Shown in pieces: positions 43,205-52,544 of a DNA stretch of 64,000 nt. Each line of letters opens with the position of its first letter. Position 1 is the stretch's first letter. Source of the DNA: Thalassotalea sp. PS06 (lineage in GTDB: Bacteria > Pseudomonadota > Gammaproteobacteria > Enterobacterales > Alteromonadaceae); NCBI RefSeq assembly GCF_007197775.1, contig NZ_CP041638.1, positions 1,984,001 through 2,048,000 on the forward strand, read 5' to 3'. The notes below the pieces were generated by a model. It ran no database searches and had not been told where the DNA came from. It was given only the letters and a program-made list of their open reading frames with translations. Made by a program: the position numbers and the translations under genes.

Positions 43205-45454
43205 TTAGTAGGAAATTCTGGTTTCAGCGGCTTTTGTTAAATACTTCTTTCGTTCAAACCAGAGGTAACCCATGGTTATGATCAGTGCCAACCAGATCCA
43301 GAATTTATTCATTGGTTGATAATTTTCCGAACCCTTGGCTTTTGAATTGGAATCTTTGTTAATGACCGCTTGTGTCACATCAAGGTTTTTACTTGCCAGA
43401 TGCTTTTGATAGTCACGATGAACGCTGAAGCCAGACTGCGGATAAACGTATCGCCAGTGTTCAGCAACTGTCTCATCGGTATTGGTAAGCGTATATTGTT
43501 GCCACCCCGTTTGTTGAGGAAAATCTACACCGCAGTATTGCGACAGATGCGGTTGTTTTTTTCTTAACGGAATTGTCCGGCCTTCACCGGTTTCATTGAA
43601 TGTTTTAAGAGAGTAACCTTGAGGATCAACTGCTGAGCTATTGCCGTTCGCCGTTGAATCGTTGATCAAAACACACAATAGATTGTTCTCATAGATACTC
43701 AAAAGTTCAGCATCCGATTGCGGGAAGAACTCTGAAGTTACCTTTACCCGCGCGCTTACTTGCATCAAATACTGCCAGTAAGTCTGAAAGTCCTGTCGAT
43801 TTGATGAAAGTTGCCATTGATAGGCATTGGTCAAACTGGTTAAAGTAATTCGTCCCTGGCCTTGTTGGGCAAACATCGCGACCTGTTCGCTGGCTGGGTT
43901 TTCAATCAATATCTGGCTCTGACCAGAAGCGAACTCAAATCTATTAGCCTGATGATTTAAAAATGCCAATCGGCTGCCGTCCGCTAAGGAAAAATATAAC
44001 TCAGTGGCATTGGGACTCACCTTTTTATTACGATTGTCTGACTTTAATATTTGTAACCCAGACAATTGCTGCAAGGCGTTTTGGCTGGCTTGATTATCCA
44101 TCAACACAATCACTCCCAGGCCTGCTTTAATTGCAGCAAGTAACGATTGCCGCTCAGCAATGTCAAGTTGCTCAACCATGCGACCATCGATTAGCAGTAC
44201 ATCAACATTCGCCAGTATTGTTGCATCGAAAAGATTTGTCTGTGCGGATAGTGTTGCTGCCCCTGCAAAACCCTGCTCGAGATTACTATGCTGCAGTAAA
44301 AACCTTTCCTGACTAATCCGGGTTCTGGTTATTACGCCATGCTCTTGTTGTTGCAAAAGATTCTTTAAGTGACGAGTCTCAAAAGATGGCGAAGACTGCA
44401 TCATCAATACCGTCATCTTAGGCGCTTCGATAACTGAAACCGCGAGTTGTTCACTGCTCAACGGCGTTTCTTGTATCGATTCAGGTTCCACAACTTGCTG
44501 TTGTTGCTGGTGGTCGTGATCAAGATTCAGCGGTCCAAAATGGATATGCTCAGTATGCTCATGTCCTTCATGTTGATGCTCATCATGCTGAGGCTCTTTA
44601 TGTTGGTGTTCTGCATGGCCAGCACTATCTTCACCCAGCTTCGGTTTTGCTGCGATAGCGCCACCTCGATAAAGACTTAATTGATACAAAGCATGGCCGC
44701 TTACATCGGCAGGTAATTGCGTAGAAAATGTTTGATTGGCTCTTAAACCTTTAACCTGAGCAATAATTTCGCCGCCTGGATCAGTAACCTCGAGATTATA
44801 CAAAGCCGATGGTTTGCCTTGAATTTGGCCACTCAAACTCCAGTTTTGGCCAAGATACACCTGCTTTCGCCACTGTAGATCGCGAAACCCGGGCGTCGAT
44901 AAATCCGCTGGGCGGTATTGAATGTTTTCAATATTTGCCAGTTGATACTGTTGTTGGGTAAATCCATGGCCATGGACTACTAACTCTTCAAGTGTCTGAT
45001 TTTGCCAGTACCAATTACTCAAATCATTAACGAGCCCAGATTGCAGGCGATTGCTTTGAGCAATAGTCTCAACAGAATAATTGGCAGCAGTATCTCGATG
45101 CCAATGTTCAATAAGCGCCTGGGTCAACCAATGATTATCCTTAGGGTGCGAACTTATGGATTCATTAACCTGCGTCGGGTTTACGCCCGAAGTGTAGAGA
45201 TGATTAACGGTTTCAGATCCGCTTGAATCTTGATAAACAGGCATCAATAAAAATAACGCCAAAGCAAATACCAGCAGATTTAGCAGTACCAGCCAGGACT
45301 TTTTCAACCAGTGTTGTCGGCGTTGCCGGATAATGCCCCAAATGTTGATAGCAAATCCTAAAATCAGCACCGCTAGCAGCAGGAAATGTGAGTTTTGCAA
45401 CACAATCTCATACTGTTGTTCTGGCGCTGTTGTTAAATGAATTCGCATATCCAT
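43205..45454 (-). CDS. Large membrane protein with glutamine-amidotransferase-like domain and His-rich insert
   Basis: A 749-residue protein, last in the Tld/MoxR cluster. Two membrane helices lie near residues 23-41 and 51-70 and one near the C-terminus (about 720-738, then KKYLTKAAE). At about 278-316 is a segment with 12 histidines and many Glu, Asp and Gln. A domain at about 350-500 (MTVLMMQSSPSFETRHLKNLL, DVLLIDGRMVE, GLGVIVLMDNQ) resembles a class I amidotransferase-like fold seen in BatA-neighbour proteins. Catalytic residues are not apparent. No firm function. Its ATG overlaps the preceding stop by one base. Confidence 0.7.
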   Translation of the reverse strand: MDMRIHLTTAPEQQYEIVLQNSHFLLLAVLILGFAINIWGIIRQRRQHWLKKSWLVLLNLLVFALALFLLMPVYQDSSGSETVNHLYTSGVNPTQVNESISSHPKDNHWLTQALIEHWHRDTAANYSVETIAQSNRLQSGLVNDLSNWYWQNQTLEELVVHGHGFTQQQYQLANIENIQYRPADLSTPGFRDLQWRKQVYLGQNWSLSGQIQGKPSALYNLEVTDPGGEIIAQVKGLRANQTFSTQLPADVSGHALYQLSLYRGGAIAAKPKLGEDSAGHAEHQHKEPQHDEHQHEGHEHTEHIHFGPLNLDHDHQQQQQVVEPESIQETPLSSEQLAVSVIEAPKMTVLMMQSSPSFETRHLKNLLQQQEHGVITRTRISQERFLLQHSNLEQGFAGAATLSAQTNLFDATILANVDVLLIDGRMVEQLDIAERQSLLAAIKAGLGVIVLMDNQASQNALQQLSGLQILKSDNRNKKVSPNATELYFSLADGSRLAFLNHQANRFEFASGQSQILIENPASEQVAMFAQQGQGRITLTSLTNAYQWQLSSNRQDFQTYWQYLMQVSARVKVTSEFFPQSDAELLSIYENNLLCVLINDSTANGNSSAVDPQGYSLKTFNETGEGRTIPLRKKQPHLSQYCGVDFPQQTGWQQYTLTNTDETVAEHWRYVYPQSGFSVHRDYQKHLASKNLDVTQAVINKDSNSKAKGSENYQPMNKFWIWLALIITMGYLWFERKKYLTKAAETRISY

Positions 45455-48072
45455 TAGGGCTGTTTTGTTCCTTGTTGATTATCTGTTTCACTTATTTGAG
45501 CTCGAGTATCAAGCGAAAACTCAGCCGATATAAAGCTTCGGCGTTGAAACAGGCTTTTTTCCGATTCTGGTAACATACGATGAAGCTTTTGTTTGATGTC
45601 CTGCCAACATGATTCACAACTATCCACCATCAGGCTTTGTTCGGCCTGCAATTTCTGACTCATAGAAACAAAGCGTATAAGTTCAGGCTGTTGCTCTAAT
45701 CTTTGATTGAAGACTTGTTGAACTTGGTTAACCAAACGGGCGATATCGTCATTCCATTGATTCAAAGCTGCCGCCTGCATTTGCTGATAGATAACCGTTA
45801 AATCATCTTCATCAATTTCTACCGCTTGCTGCTCGCTAATATCTTCAATGTCTGATAAATCGCCCTGATAGCGACGCTCTTCACTTACTGGTGGCGGTTC
45901 AAATCCCAGGCGTTTCACATAAATACGATCGGCTTTTTGGGCACGGGTTAGATACACCAGAGCCTGCTCTTCATGGGGCAAGGCTTTATCTGGGCGATGT
46001 AACATCAATTCCAATTCCGCCTGCCACATAAACGACAACGCCATTTTCATTAAAGCTTTAGGATCAAGGGCGCTATACACGCCAACGTCAGCGCCTTCAT
46101 GGGCATGACCAAAGGTACTAATTAACTCTTTGGCGCCAGATAAATCCTGCTCCGCTCGCAGGCCGCCATCATCAAAGCTTTCGTGGCCATGACCATGACT
46201 ATGATCGGTGTGATCAATCGCTTCATTTCCATGTTCAACACCCGGACCACTTAAATCAATGGCTTCGGCTTCACCGCTTTGGGATTGGTGATCATGATCG
46301 TCGTGATCATCATGGTCGCTATGCTCTGAGTCATGACTACCTCCTTCATCAAAGCCTTCGTATTCATCACCCAGATATTGTCCATATTTAACTTTAAGAT
46401 CGCCCTGGGCAAAGCCTAATTGTTTGGATGTATGATTAAATTCCGCTTTTGCTAACAGCCGGGTATCGGCAATTAACTGCTTGGTTTCGATAATGATCTG
46501 ACGCTGACTTTTAAAATACTCAGGCAAAATATCCAGCACCATGCCATCGGCGAGAACCACGGCATTATCTTCATCCAACCAACGCAGGATGTAGGTTCGA
46601 GAACGGTTTTCTAACCCATCGGGACTGCGGTTATCCGTTGCCACAACGGTAAAATACAACTCATCCCCTGGCTCCATTTCCAACGCCGTTAAATCAAATT
46701 GTTTAAAAAGCTGATAGCGAGGTATTTGCCGATTTGACGTTTCCGTATCGCTAACAGCTTGCATAGACATCATTGGATTAAAACTGCCAGCGGCAAGCTC
46801 ATTATTGAGCCAGGTAAAATCCAATGTCTGGGACGCGATTTCGGTTTGAGTTTTAACGTTCGCATTATCAGTGGTTAAGGAAGCAATGCTATCAAACTCC
46901 ATTTGCAAGTCGCGGAATTTCACCGCCTCGCCACTGCCTTTGGCGATCGAGGCCAGGATATAGGCGTTTTCCAATCCGAAATCATCAAAAATCTGAACTT
47001 CTAAAGACAAGGTCGGCTCAGCGTTCATGTCCACTTGAGTTATGGTTTTTTGAGGGGTTTCGACACGAATAACAGGCGGCCGATCGTTGATAGCTTCTAT
47101 GGTATAGCGATAATCGGTAATGACATTGTTACTCGTCTCATCTGACAGTTCACTGGAAGGATTTTTAAAATTGAATCGGTAAGTCTGGGTTTGGCTGACA
47201 ATCTTACTCGCTTCATAAATGCCCTGGCCTTTGGCAATCAAGGCAAGCTCAGAGCCATCACTGAATTCGATAACGGCATCATTAACTTCCTGATTAAGGG
47301 TTAACGTCCAGGTTAATCTTGAGCCCTCAATGATTTGCACCGCTGGTGTTTGGCTTTCATAACCGCCTATGCCGGTATAAACCGGTGCTTCGATTTGAAT
47401 CGTTAACTCGTCAATATTTAACGGCATCGCCTGTGATGAAGGCATGTGAGACACATCGGCCTCAAACTTACTTTCCAGCAATGTTGAGGTTCGCCAAACA
47501 TTAATCACAGAGAACAAGGTAACGCCAGCAAGCAGCGCAATAAATTGCGATTTCTTCGGGTGGTTAAATACCTCAGGTAAAACAGGAAATTGATGGGTGT
47601 TTAACAAGCCGCTGACAAACTGTTTTGTTCGTTGTTTTTGCAGTTTCTCGATTGGATTTAAGCTTTCACTGCGTCGGGCGAGCAAGTCACCACTGTGATT
47701 CATGCTGTCGTATTTGTTATCCAGATAATCGAGCCAGGTTTCAAAACAAATCTCTGTCCAACGTGAGCGTCGCAACAGGTATATCAACGCCGATAAACCG
47801 ATAACCGCGGATAACAGCGGTTTGGCAACGAAAAACCATTGCTGTTTATCGTTGCTTGCAATCACATTGGTGATTACATCTAATGCCAGATAACAGCCGT
47901 AAGCGAGTAATATCGCTGAAACCAGAGCCAGAAAAAAACGCTGGCGACGAAAACGTCTAAGCAAAAATGCAATCTCACCACAATCCTCAAAGCTGAGATC
48001 GCTTAACTGATGCAGTCTGTCGACGCTGAGATCTTTGCCGAACCAATAATCAAAAAACCTAGAGGGCATCAT
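45454..48072 (-). CDS. DUF4175-like large membrane protein with His/Asp-rich insert
   Basis: An 872-residue protein with membrane helices near 47-67, 84-103 and 183-200. A large, probably periplasmic region of beta-sandwich type follows (repeated segments such as LTIQIEAPVYTGIGG, YRYTIEAINDRPPVIRVETP, LYFTVVATDNRSP). At about 573-637 lies a segment with 12 His and many Asp, Glu and Ser. A helical tail follows. The N-terminal plan resembles DUF4175 proteins found beside MoxR-DUF58 genes, but this is from memory. It overlaps the BatA-type gene by 14 bases. Confidence 0.7.
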   Translation of the reverse strand: MMPSRFFDYWFGKDLSVDRLHQLSDLSFEDCGEIAFLLRRFRRQRFFLALVSAILLAYGCYLALDVITNVIASNDKQQWFFVAKPLLSAVIGLSALIYLLRRSRWTEICFETWLDYLDNKYDSMNHSGDLLARRSESLNPIEKLQKQRTKQFVSGLLNTHQFPVLPEVFNHPKKSQFIALLAGVTLFSVINVWRTSTLLESKFEADVSHMPSSQAMPLNIDELTIQIEAPVYTGIGGYESQTPAVQIIEGSRLTWTLTLNQEVNDAVIEFSDGSELALIAKGQGIYEASKIVSQTQTYRFNFKNPSSELSDETSNNVITDYRYTIEAINDRPPVIRVETPQKTITQVDMNAEPTLSLEVQIFDDFGLENAYILASIAKGSGEAVKFRDLQMEFDSIASLTTDNANVKTQTEIASQTLDFTWLNNELAAGSFNPMMSMQAVSDTETSNRQIPRYQLFKQFDLTALEMEPGDELYFTVVATDNRSPDGLENRSRTYILRWLDEDNAVVLADGMVLDILPEYFKSQRQIIIETKQLIADTRLLAKAEFNHTSKQLGFAQGDLKVKYGQYLGDEYEGFDEGGSHDSEHSDHDDHDDHDHQSQSGEAEAIDLSGPGVEHGNEAIDHTDHSHGHGHESFDDGGLRAEQDLSGAKELISTFGHAHEGADVGVYSALDPKALMKMALSFMWQAELELMLHRPDKALPHEEQALVYLTRAQKADRIYVKRLGFEPPPVSEERRYQGDLSDIEDISEQQAVEIDEDDLTVIYQQMQAAALNQWNDDIARLVNQVQQVFNQRLEQQPELIRFVSMSQKLQAEQSLMVDSCESCWQDIKQKLHRMLPESEKSLFQRRSFISAEFSLDTRAQISETDNQQGTKQP

Positions 48073-49783
48073 AATTTGCCTCCTCCGGTTTTACGCTTCG
48101 TCTCACCCGCCATTCACTGAAAAGCCGCTCTGAAATCAACAGCAGCGCAAACATCCAGGCGAGAATATCCTGCCAGTACTGAAACTGAGATTTTTGGCTT
48201 GCATTCAATTGTTGGGTCTGTTGCTTGGCAATCGCTGTGGCTAACGAGGCAAACTCTTCTGTCGCTTGCGATTCAGCATTAACAGCCTTGTTATCTAGGG
48301 TGGCTGGCTGATTCAACCGCTGAAACCAAGGCTCTGGTAGTAAATAGTTTTGGTTAAAGTTTTGTTGAATGCGTTGATTGAACATCAAAAAATAAAGTAG
48401 ATGCGGCAATTGTCTTTGCTCAAGAATACCTGACCACTCAGGATGGAAACGACTATTGAATTGCCAAAGGTTTATTCTGTCCTGATATACACCTGCGCCC
48501 TCTTCGCTGGTTTTAGTGAGGGCAACATCGCTAATTCTTAAAAGCGTCGTCTCGCCCAATTGCCAAACATTTTGCTGAAAATGATTAATTTGTTGATATT
48601 CATCGAACAGCGAACCGTTACCATCGTCGCTTAACCGCTTTTTAACTTGCACGTCTTCAAGCAACATACCGGTAAACTGAGATTTCTGTTGTTCAAGGCT
48701 AAGCTCGGTGAACGACATAGTATTGGCTTGCGTTGATGAGCCTATTGCATCTTCTAAAAGCAAAAACCCATCATCCGCTAAAATGTCGGCCAGCGAATCG
48801 ACAATCCCATAGATAGAATCGTTATTGCCAGCGCCTTGTTTGCCTAAAGCCGGCAAGTAAATGATACCGCTCACGGCATCACTTTTATCAACCAAGTCTT
48901 GCCATTGTGAAGGCACAATTAATTCAACTTGGATCGTTCCCAGACCGGCTTTATCAATTTGACCAAGTGCGGCTCGCAGCAACTGAGCATGGATGTTCCT
49001 GCTTTCATCGGCAATGATCACCACTTGCTTTTCAGTTGATGCCGTTAAACTCGCCAAACTATCTTTTGCAGATGCAGGTTCAACAAACTGCCAGTTTAGT
49101 TGCACGGCGATATCAACTGGCTCTAATTGCTGTCGGTAATATTCTAATTGCCGGGACGCATAAAGGGTTATCGTTTCCACCTCCGCGTATTGTTTCTGGC
49201 TTTGCAGCGCTTCAATGAAATTCACTATCCCCTGCCAATGGTTCGCAGGATATTTATCCGGATGAGCGTCCGGATGATTAGTGCCAATATTCGCTTGTTG
49301 CCGATAATCCTCAAGCCAGGCTTTATCATCATTGTTGGTTTTAGCCTCGGCAAGTTGCCTTAACGACGTTTCAGAGATGTTGTTAAAGCCTGGGTTCAAT
49401 AAAAAAGCCATGCTCTGTGTGTTTCGCATCTGCTCTGCCAGCGTTTCTATGTCGGCAGCACTGGATTGCTGAAGGTAATCAACACTCAACAGATGAACGT
49501 CTTTTGGAAAAAATTTTGGTTTTGAATCGTTAAAAAACATCCCCGCCAGCAAGAGCACAGTGACAAAAACCAGCAGGCTTCGGAGTACAAACAACCATTT
49601 TTCCTGCAACTGAATATGTTGTCGGGCGAGAGGTTTGGTGTCAGGCAACAGGTTTAGTTGCGAAAAAGCCTGGGTTTTGGGTTTTTGCTGAGTAAACCAA
49701 TGGATCCAAATAGGTATAGCTAAGGCAAATATTCCCAACAAAAGCTGTGGCCAATAGAGATTGAATAACTCGAAAGCAACCAA
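48059..49783 (-). CDS. BatA-domain membrane protein
   Basis: A 574-residue protein with the BatA N-terminal mark: FNLYWPQLLLGIFALAIPIWIHWFTQQKPKTQAFSQLNLL, with a first helix near 10-28 and a second near 62-82. A helix near residue 548 closes the protein. The middle has a Rossmann-type, vWA-like segment (about 95-170) and a second segment KQVVIIADESRNIHAQLLRAALG near 235, but no complete metal-site DxSxS motif. BatA-like proteins work with MoxR ATPases in envelope assembly systems. The gene lies six bases downstream of the DUF58 gene. Confidence 0.8.
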   Translation of the reverse strand: MVAFELFNLYWPQLLLGIFALAIPIWIHWFTQQKPKTQAFSQLNLLPDTKPLARQHIQLQEKWLFVLRSLLVFVTVLLLAGMFFNDSKPKFFPKDVHLLSVDYLQQSSAADIETLAEQMRNTQSMAFLLNPGFNNISETSLRQLAEAKTNNDDKAWLEDYRQQANIGTNHPDAHPDKYPANHWQGIVNFIEALQSQKQYAEVETITLYASRQLEYYRQQLEPVDIAVQLNWQFVEPASAKDSLASLTASTEKQVVIIADESRNIHAQLLRAALGQIDKAGLGTIQVELIVPSQWQDLVDKSDAVSGIIYLPALGKQGAGNNDSIYGIVDSLADILADDGFLLLEDAIGSSTQANTMSFTELSLEQQKSQFTGMLLEDVQVKKRLSDDGNGSLFDEYQQINHFQQNVWQLGETTLLRISDVALTKTSEEGAGVYQDRINLWQFNSRFHPEWSGILEQRQLPHLLYFLMFNQRIQQNFNQNYLLPEPWFQRLNQPATLDNKAVNAESQATEEFASLATAIAKQQTQQLNASQKSQFQYWQDILAWMFALLLISERLFSEWRVRRSVKPEEANYDAL

Positions 49784-49789
49784 AGCACC

Positions 49790-50686
49790 CTACCTCAGTT
49801 TTAATCGGTTAAGCAAAAACTGCCGTAACGTTTCATCTAACGGCTGCTCAATAATGCAAGGGTGAACATGGATACCGAGTTGGCTCATGCGTTGCTCAAT
49901 ATTATGCAAATAGGTTTGTTGACGGCTTAAAACTTCCGCTTTGATCTGTTCAGCATTTAATACCTTGTGTTGACCTGTTTCCGGGTCTTCGAACCGTATC
50001 AGCCCCTGATAATCAAAGTTGAGTTGTTGCTGGCTTTGTAACTGAAATACGATCACTTCACGATTTTGACCCGCCAGGCTTTCAATGAAATCGGCGATTT
50101 CTTCGCTTTGCTGACTAAAATCCGTGACCAGTACGATCATATTGGCACTGAGAATTCGTGATAAATCCTGTTGAATGTCTCCGGGAAATAGGCCCTGACA
50201 TTCAATTTGAGCCAGCGCTATCATCAAACGCTGTAAGTGTCGCTGACTGTTTTGCATCGAGGTATCGAGTTGCGTCACTGAATTTCGGGCTGACAGACTA
50301 ACACTATCGCCTTGATGCTGAGCAAGATAGGCAAGGGTTGCAATCAGCATTCTGGCATAGTCAATTTTACGGATACCGTTGTCAGTGCCACCCGCATCAG
50401 CGGATATCGACATTGAAGCGCTGCTGTCACAGATAAACTGTATATTGATATCCGATTCCCGCTCAGCTTGACGAATAAAGTATTTGTCGGAACGGGCAAA
50501 TAACTTCCAGTCCAATTTTGCGAGATCATCACCGGGCTCATAAGCGCGATATTGACTGAATTCGACACCGGTGCCGCGCATCATGCTCATGTGTGGCCCT
50601 TGCAAAAAACCATGGGCTAAGCGTTTGGCGATTAATGGTAAATCACCAAGTTTTGCAAGAATTTGTGGATCTAATAATGCCGACAT
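49790..50686 (-). CDS. DUF58 protein with vWA-like fold
   Basis: A 298-residue protein with the DUF58 signature GTGVEFSQYRAYEPGDDLAKLDWKLFARSDKYFIRQAERE at about 38-77. A metal-site motif D87-x-S89-x-S91 (CDSSASMS) then opens a vWA-like domain. DUF58 proteins are encoded beside MoxR ATPases and are thought to be their adaptor or target partners. No membrane segment is seen, so it is probably cytoplasmic. It starts 18 bases after the moxR stop. Confidence 0.92.
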   Translation of the reverse strand: MSALLDPQILAKLGDLPLIAKRLAHGFLQGPHMSMMRGTGVEFSQYRAYEPGDDLAKLDWKLFARSDKYFIRQAERESDINIQFICDSSASMSISADAGGTDNGIRKIDYARMLIATLAYLAQHQGDSVSLSARNSVTQLDTSMQNSQRHLQRLMIALAQIECQGLFPGDIQQDLSRILSANMIVLVTDFSQQSEEIADFIESLAGQNREVIVFQLQSQQQLNFDYQGLIRFEDPETGQHKVLNAEQIKAEVLSRQQTYLHNIEQRMSQLGIHVHPCIIEQPLDETLRQFLLNRLKLR

Positions 50687-50704
50687 AAAACAGATGCTAT
50701 TTCA

Positions 50705-51733
50705 CTAGCTCAATGCTGCTTCAGGCTGCGAGGTATTATCCAATAGAACCTGAATGATATCGTCACTACTAATACGCTGAGCTTCGGCCTGGAAGTTCAA
50801 CACCAGGCGGTGTCTTAACACAGGACGGGCAACAGCCTGAATATCCTGCATGGTTACCGAGAACTCACCACGCAAAATAGCATGGGCTTTTGCGCATAAC
50901 ACCAGCGCCTGACTCGCACGAGGTCCTGCGCCCCAGCTGACATATTGTTCAACCTCGGAAATGGATGAAGATTGAGGTCGCGAGCCCTGAACTAAAGAGG
51001 CGGCGTAAGACATTAAAGGTTCAGAAATATTGACCGCTCGGGTAACGGCCTGAAGTAACAAGATATCCTGTTGGCTGATAACTGGCTCGACATTGGCATT
51101 TACACTGCCAGTTGTACGTTTAAGAATTTCCAGCTCTTCATCGAAGTTTGGATATGCAACACGTACAAACAGCAAGAATCGGTCTAACTGAGCTTCGGGT
51201 AAGCTGTAGGTACCGGCCTGCTCTACCGGGTTTTGTGTAGCCAATACGAAAAATGGTTTTGGCAATTCATAGTGTTTACCGGCAAACGAGATACTGCGTT
51301 CCTGCATCGCTTCTAACAACGCTGATTGAGTTTTTGGCGGGGTACGGTTAATTTCATCGGCTAACAGGATTTGCGTGAAGACCGGGCCTTGTTGAAATTT
51401 AAAGAAACGATCGCCACTGGCATGATCGGTTTCTAAGATCTCGGTGCCGATTATGTCTGAAGGCATTAAGTCCGGGGTAAACTGCACCCGGTTAAAATCA
51501 AGATCCATGGTTTTCGCGAGCGTCGAAATCAATAAGGTTTTAGCCAGACCAGGAACCCCTTCCAGCAAACAGTGGCCTTGCGCCAATAACGCAATCAACA
51601 CCTGGTCAATAACCTGATGCTGACCAACGATAACCTTGGATAGTTGTTGTTTAAGTTCATCTAGTTTCACCAGAGTCTGTTGAATTTGCTGCTCATTCAT
51701 ATCTTCTGGCAATGTCGCAGTTTCTATAGTCAT
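50705..51733 (-). CDS. MoxR-family AAA+ ATPase
   Basis: A 342-residue ATPase. Walker A is GVPGLAKT (residues 59-66), Walker B is ILLADEINRTPPKTQSALLEAMQE (Asp126, Glu127), sensor 1 is VLATQNPVEQAGTYSLPEAQLDRFLL, and a lid domain lies at the C-terminus. MoxR ATPases act with vWA partners as chaperones that mature or load cofactors into other proteins (known cases: NorQ/NorD, CbbQ/CbbO, MoxR of methanol dehydrogenase). Here the partner is the DUF58 protein. The client is unknown. Confidence 0.95.
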   Translation of the reverse strand: MTIETATLPEDMNEQQIQQTLVKLDELKQQLSKVIVGQHQVIDQVLIALLAQGHCLLEGVPGLAKTLLISTLAKTMDLDFNRVQFTPDLMPSDIIGTEILETDHASGDRFFKFQQGPVFTQILLADEINRTPPKTQSALLEAMQERSISFAGKHYELPKPFFVLATQNPVEQAGTYSLPEAQLDRFLLFVRVAYPNFDEELEILKRTTGSVNANVEPVISQQDILLLQAVTRAVNISEPLMSYAASLVQGSRPQSSSISEVEQYVSWGAGPRASQALVLCAKAHAILRGEFSVTMQDIQAVARPVLRHRLVLNFQAEAQRISSDDIIQVLLDNTSQPEAALS

Positions 51734-51775
51734 TCTTGTTCCTGTACCTTCTGGCTGTAACTTTGTTATTGATAG

Positions 51776-52480
51776 TTACGCGGTCATTGCGTACATAACG
51801 ATATTTACGGCAAACTTTGTGTTATCGACTCTAAGCCAACGTTTATTGCGAAAATCGTAATCCCATTCACAACCAAAATCTTTGTTTGAATACAACACAC
51901 CGATGCGGCCGTTAATTACGATTGCCTTTAAATAATTGTGAACCAGATCATCGCCCCAGCCATTGAGTTCAACTGACGTTCTTGGCGGTCCGTCAAATTC
52001 AAAAAAGCTCGAATATATGGGGTGGTCGTTGGCGATTTTATGTAGCGCTTCGTCACCAAAAAGTTGGGCCATCTGGCGCTCAAAACTACGGGCAAACATG
52101 CCGTCGATGTCATGATTACAATCATCGACAAAGACAAAACCACCCTGCTCTACATAACGTTTGAAGTGATCCGCTTCCTGTGGCGTAAACTGCACCAGTC
52201 GATGTCCTGACAAATAGCAGAACGGTGATTGCAACATTTGCGGATCAGACAAAGGAATAACCCGCTCTCGCAAGTCGACCCGCAAACTGGTGTATTCAAT
52301 GAGCGAATTTAATATGTTGGCGGGCATCCGCTCATCCACTTCCCAATTTCCGGATTCATAGCTTAAGCGGGTAAAGAAAAAATCGTATTTTTCGTCATTG
52401 GCTTGGGCAAAGGCGATTTTCGGCAACGCCATTGAGGCCGCGAGGGAAGAAATAGAAAGCAGAAATTGTCGTTTATTCAT
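51776..52480 (-). CDS. DUF4159 protein with Tat-like signal
   Basis: A 234-residue protein. The N-terminus MNKRQFLLSISSLAASMALPKIAFA is a signal peptide with a KR-x-F-L pattern, a possible Tat signal. The mature domain matches DUF4159: YDFFFTRLSYESGNWEVDERMPANILNSLIEYTSL, YLSGHRLVQFTPQEADHFKRYVEQGGFVFVDDCNHD, and a C-terminal KFAVNIVMYAMTA. DUF4159 resembles an amidotransferase-like flavodoxin fold. The role is not known. It lies 42 bp upstream of moxR and 64 bp downstream of tldE-like. Confidence 0.88.
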   Translation of the reverse strand: MNKRQFLLSISSLAASMALPKIAFAQANDEKYDFFFTRLSYESGNWEVDERMPANILNSLIEYTSLRVDLRERVIPLSDPQMLQSPFCYLSGHRLVQFTPQEADHFKRYVEQGGFVFVDDCNHDIDGMFARSFERQMAQLFGDEALHKIANDHPIYSSFFEFDGPPRTSVELNGWGDDLVHNYLKAIVINGRIGVLYSNKDFGCEWDYDFRNKRWLRVDNTKFAVNIVMYAMTA

Positions 52481-52498
52481 TGCTCTTTAACAGGCATA

Positions 52499-52520
52499 AG
52501 CGCCAGCAAATGCTGGCGCT
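52499..52520 (-). other. Intercistronic perfect hairpin, tldE-like/DUF4159
   Basis: AGCGCCAGCA-AA-TGCTGGCGCT is a ten-pair perfect inverted repeat with a two-base loop. It lies 24 bases after the tldE-like stop and 19 bases before the DUF4159 start. No T run follows on the minus strand, so it is unlikely to be a strong terminator. It may protect or separate the upstream message. Confidence 0.7.
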
Positions 52521-52544
52521 AATTAGTCGGTTTATTAATAAACC

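Noticed and set aside
45388..45573. Plus-strand 61-codon frame opposite the junction of two cluster genes
   Set aside because: It is antisense to two well supported genes and has no ribosome site.
46200..46360. His-rich nucleotide stretch as a DNA repeat
   Set aside because: The CAT/GAT runs follow from His/Asp codons within an intact reading frame, so this is protein low complexity, not a separate DNA element.
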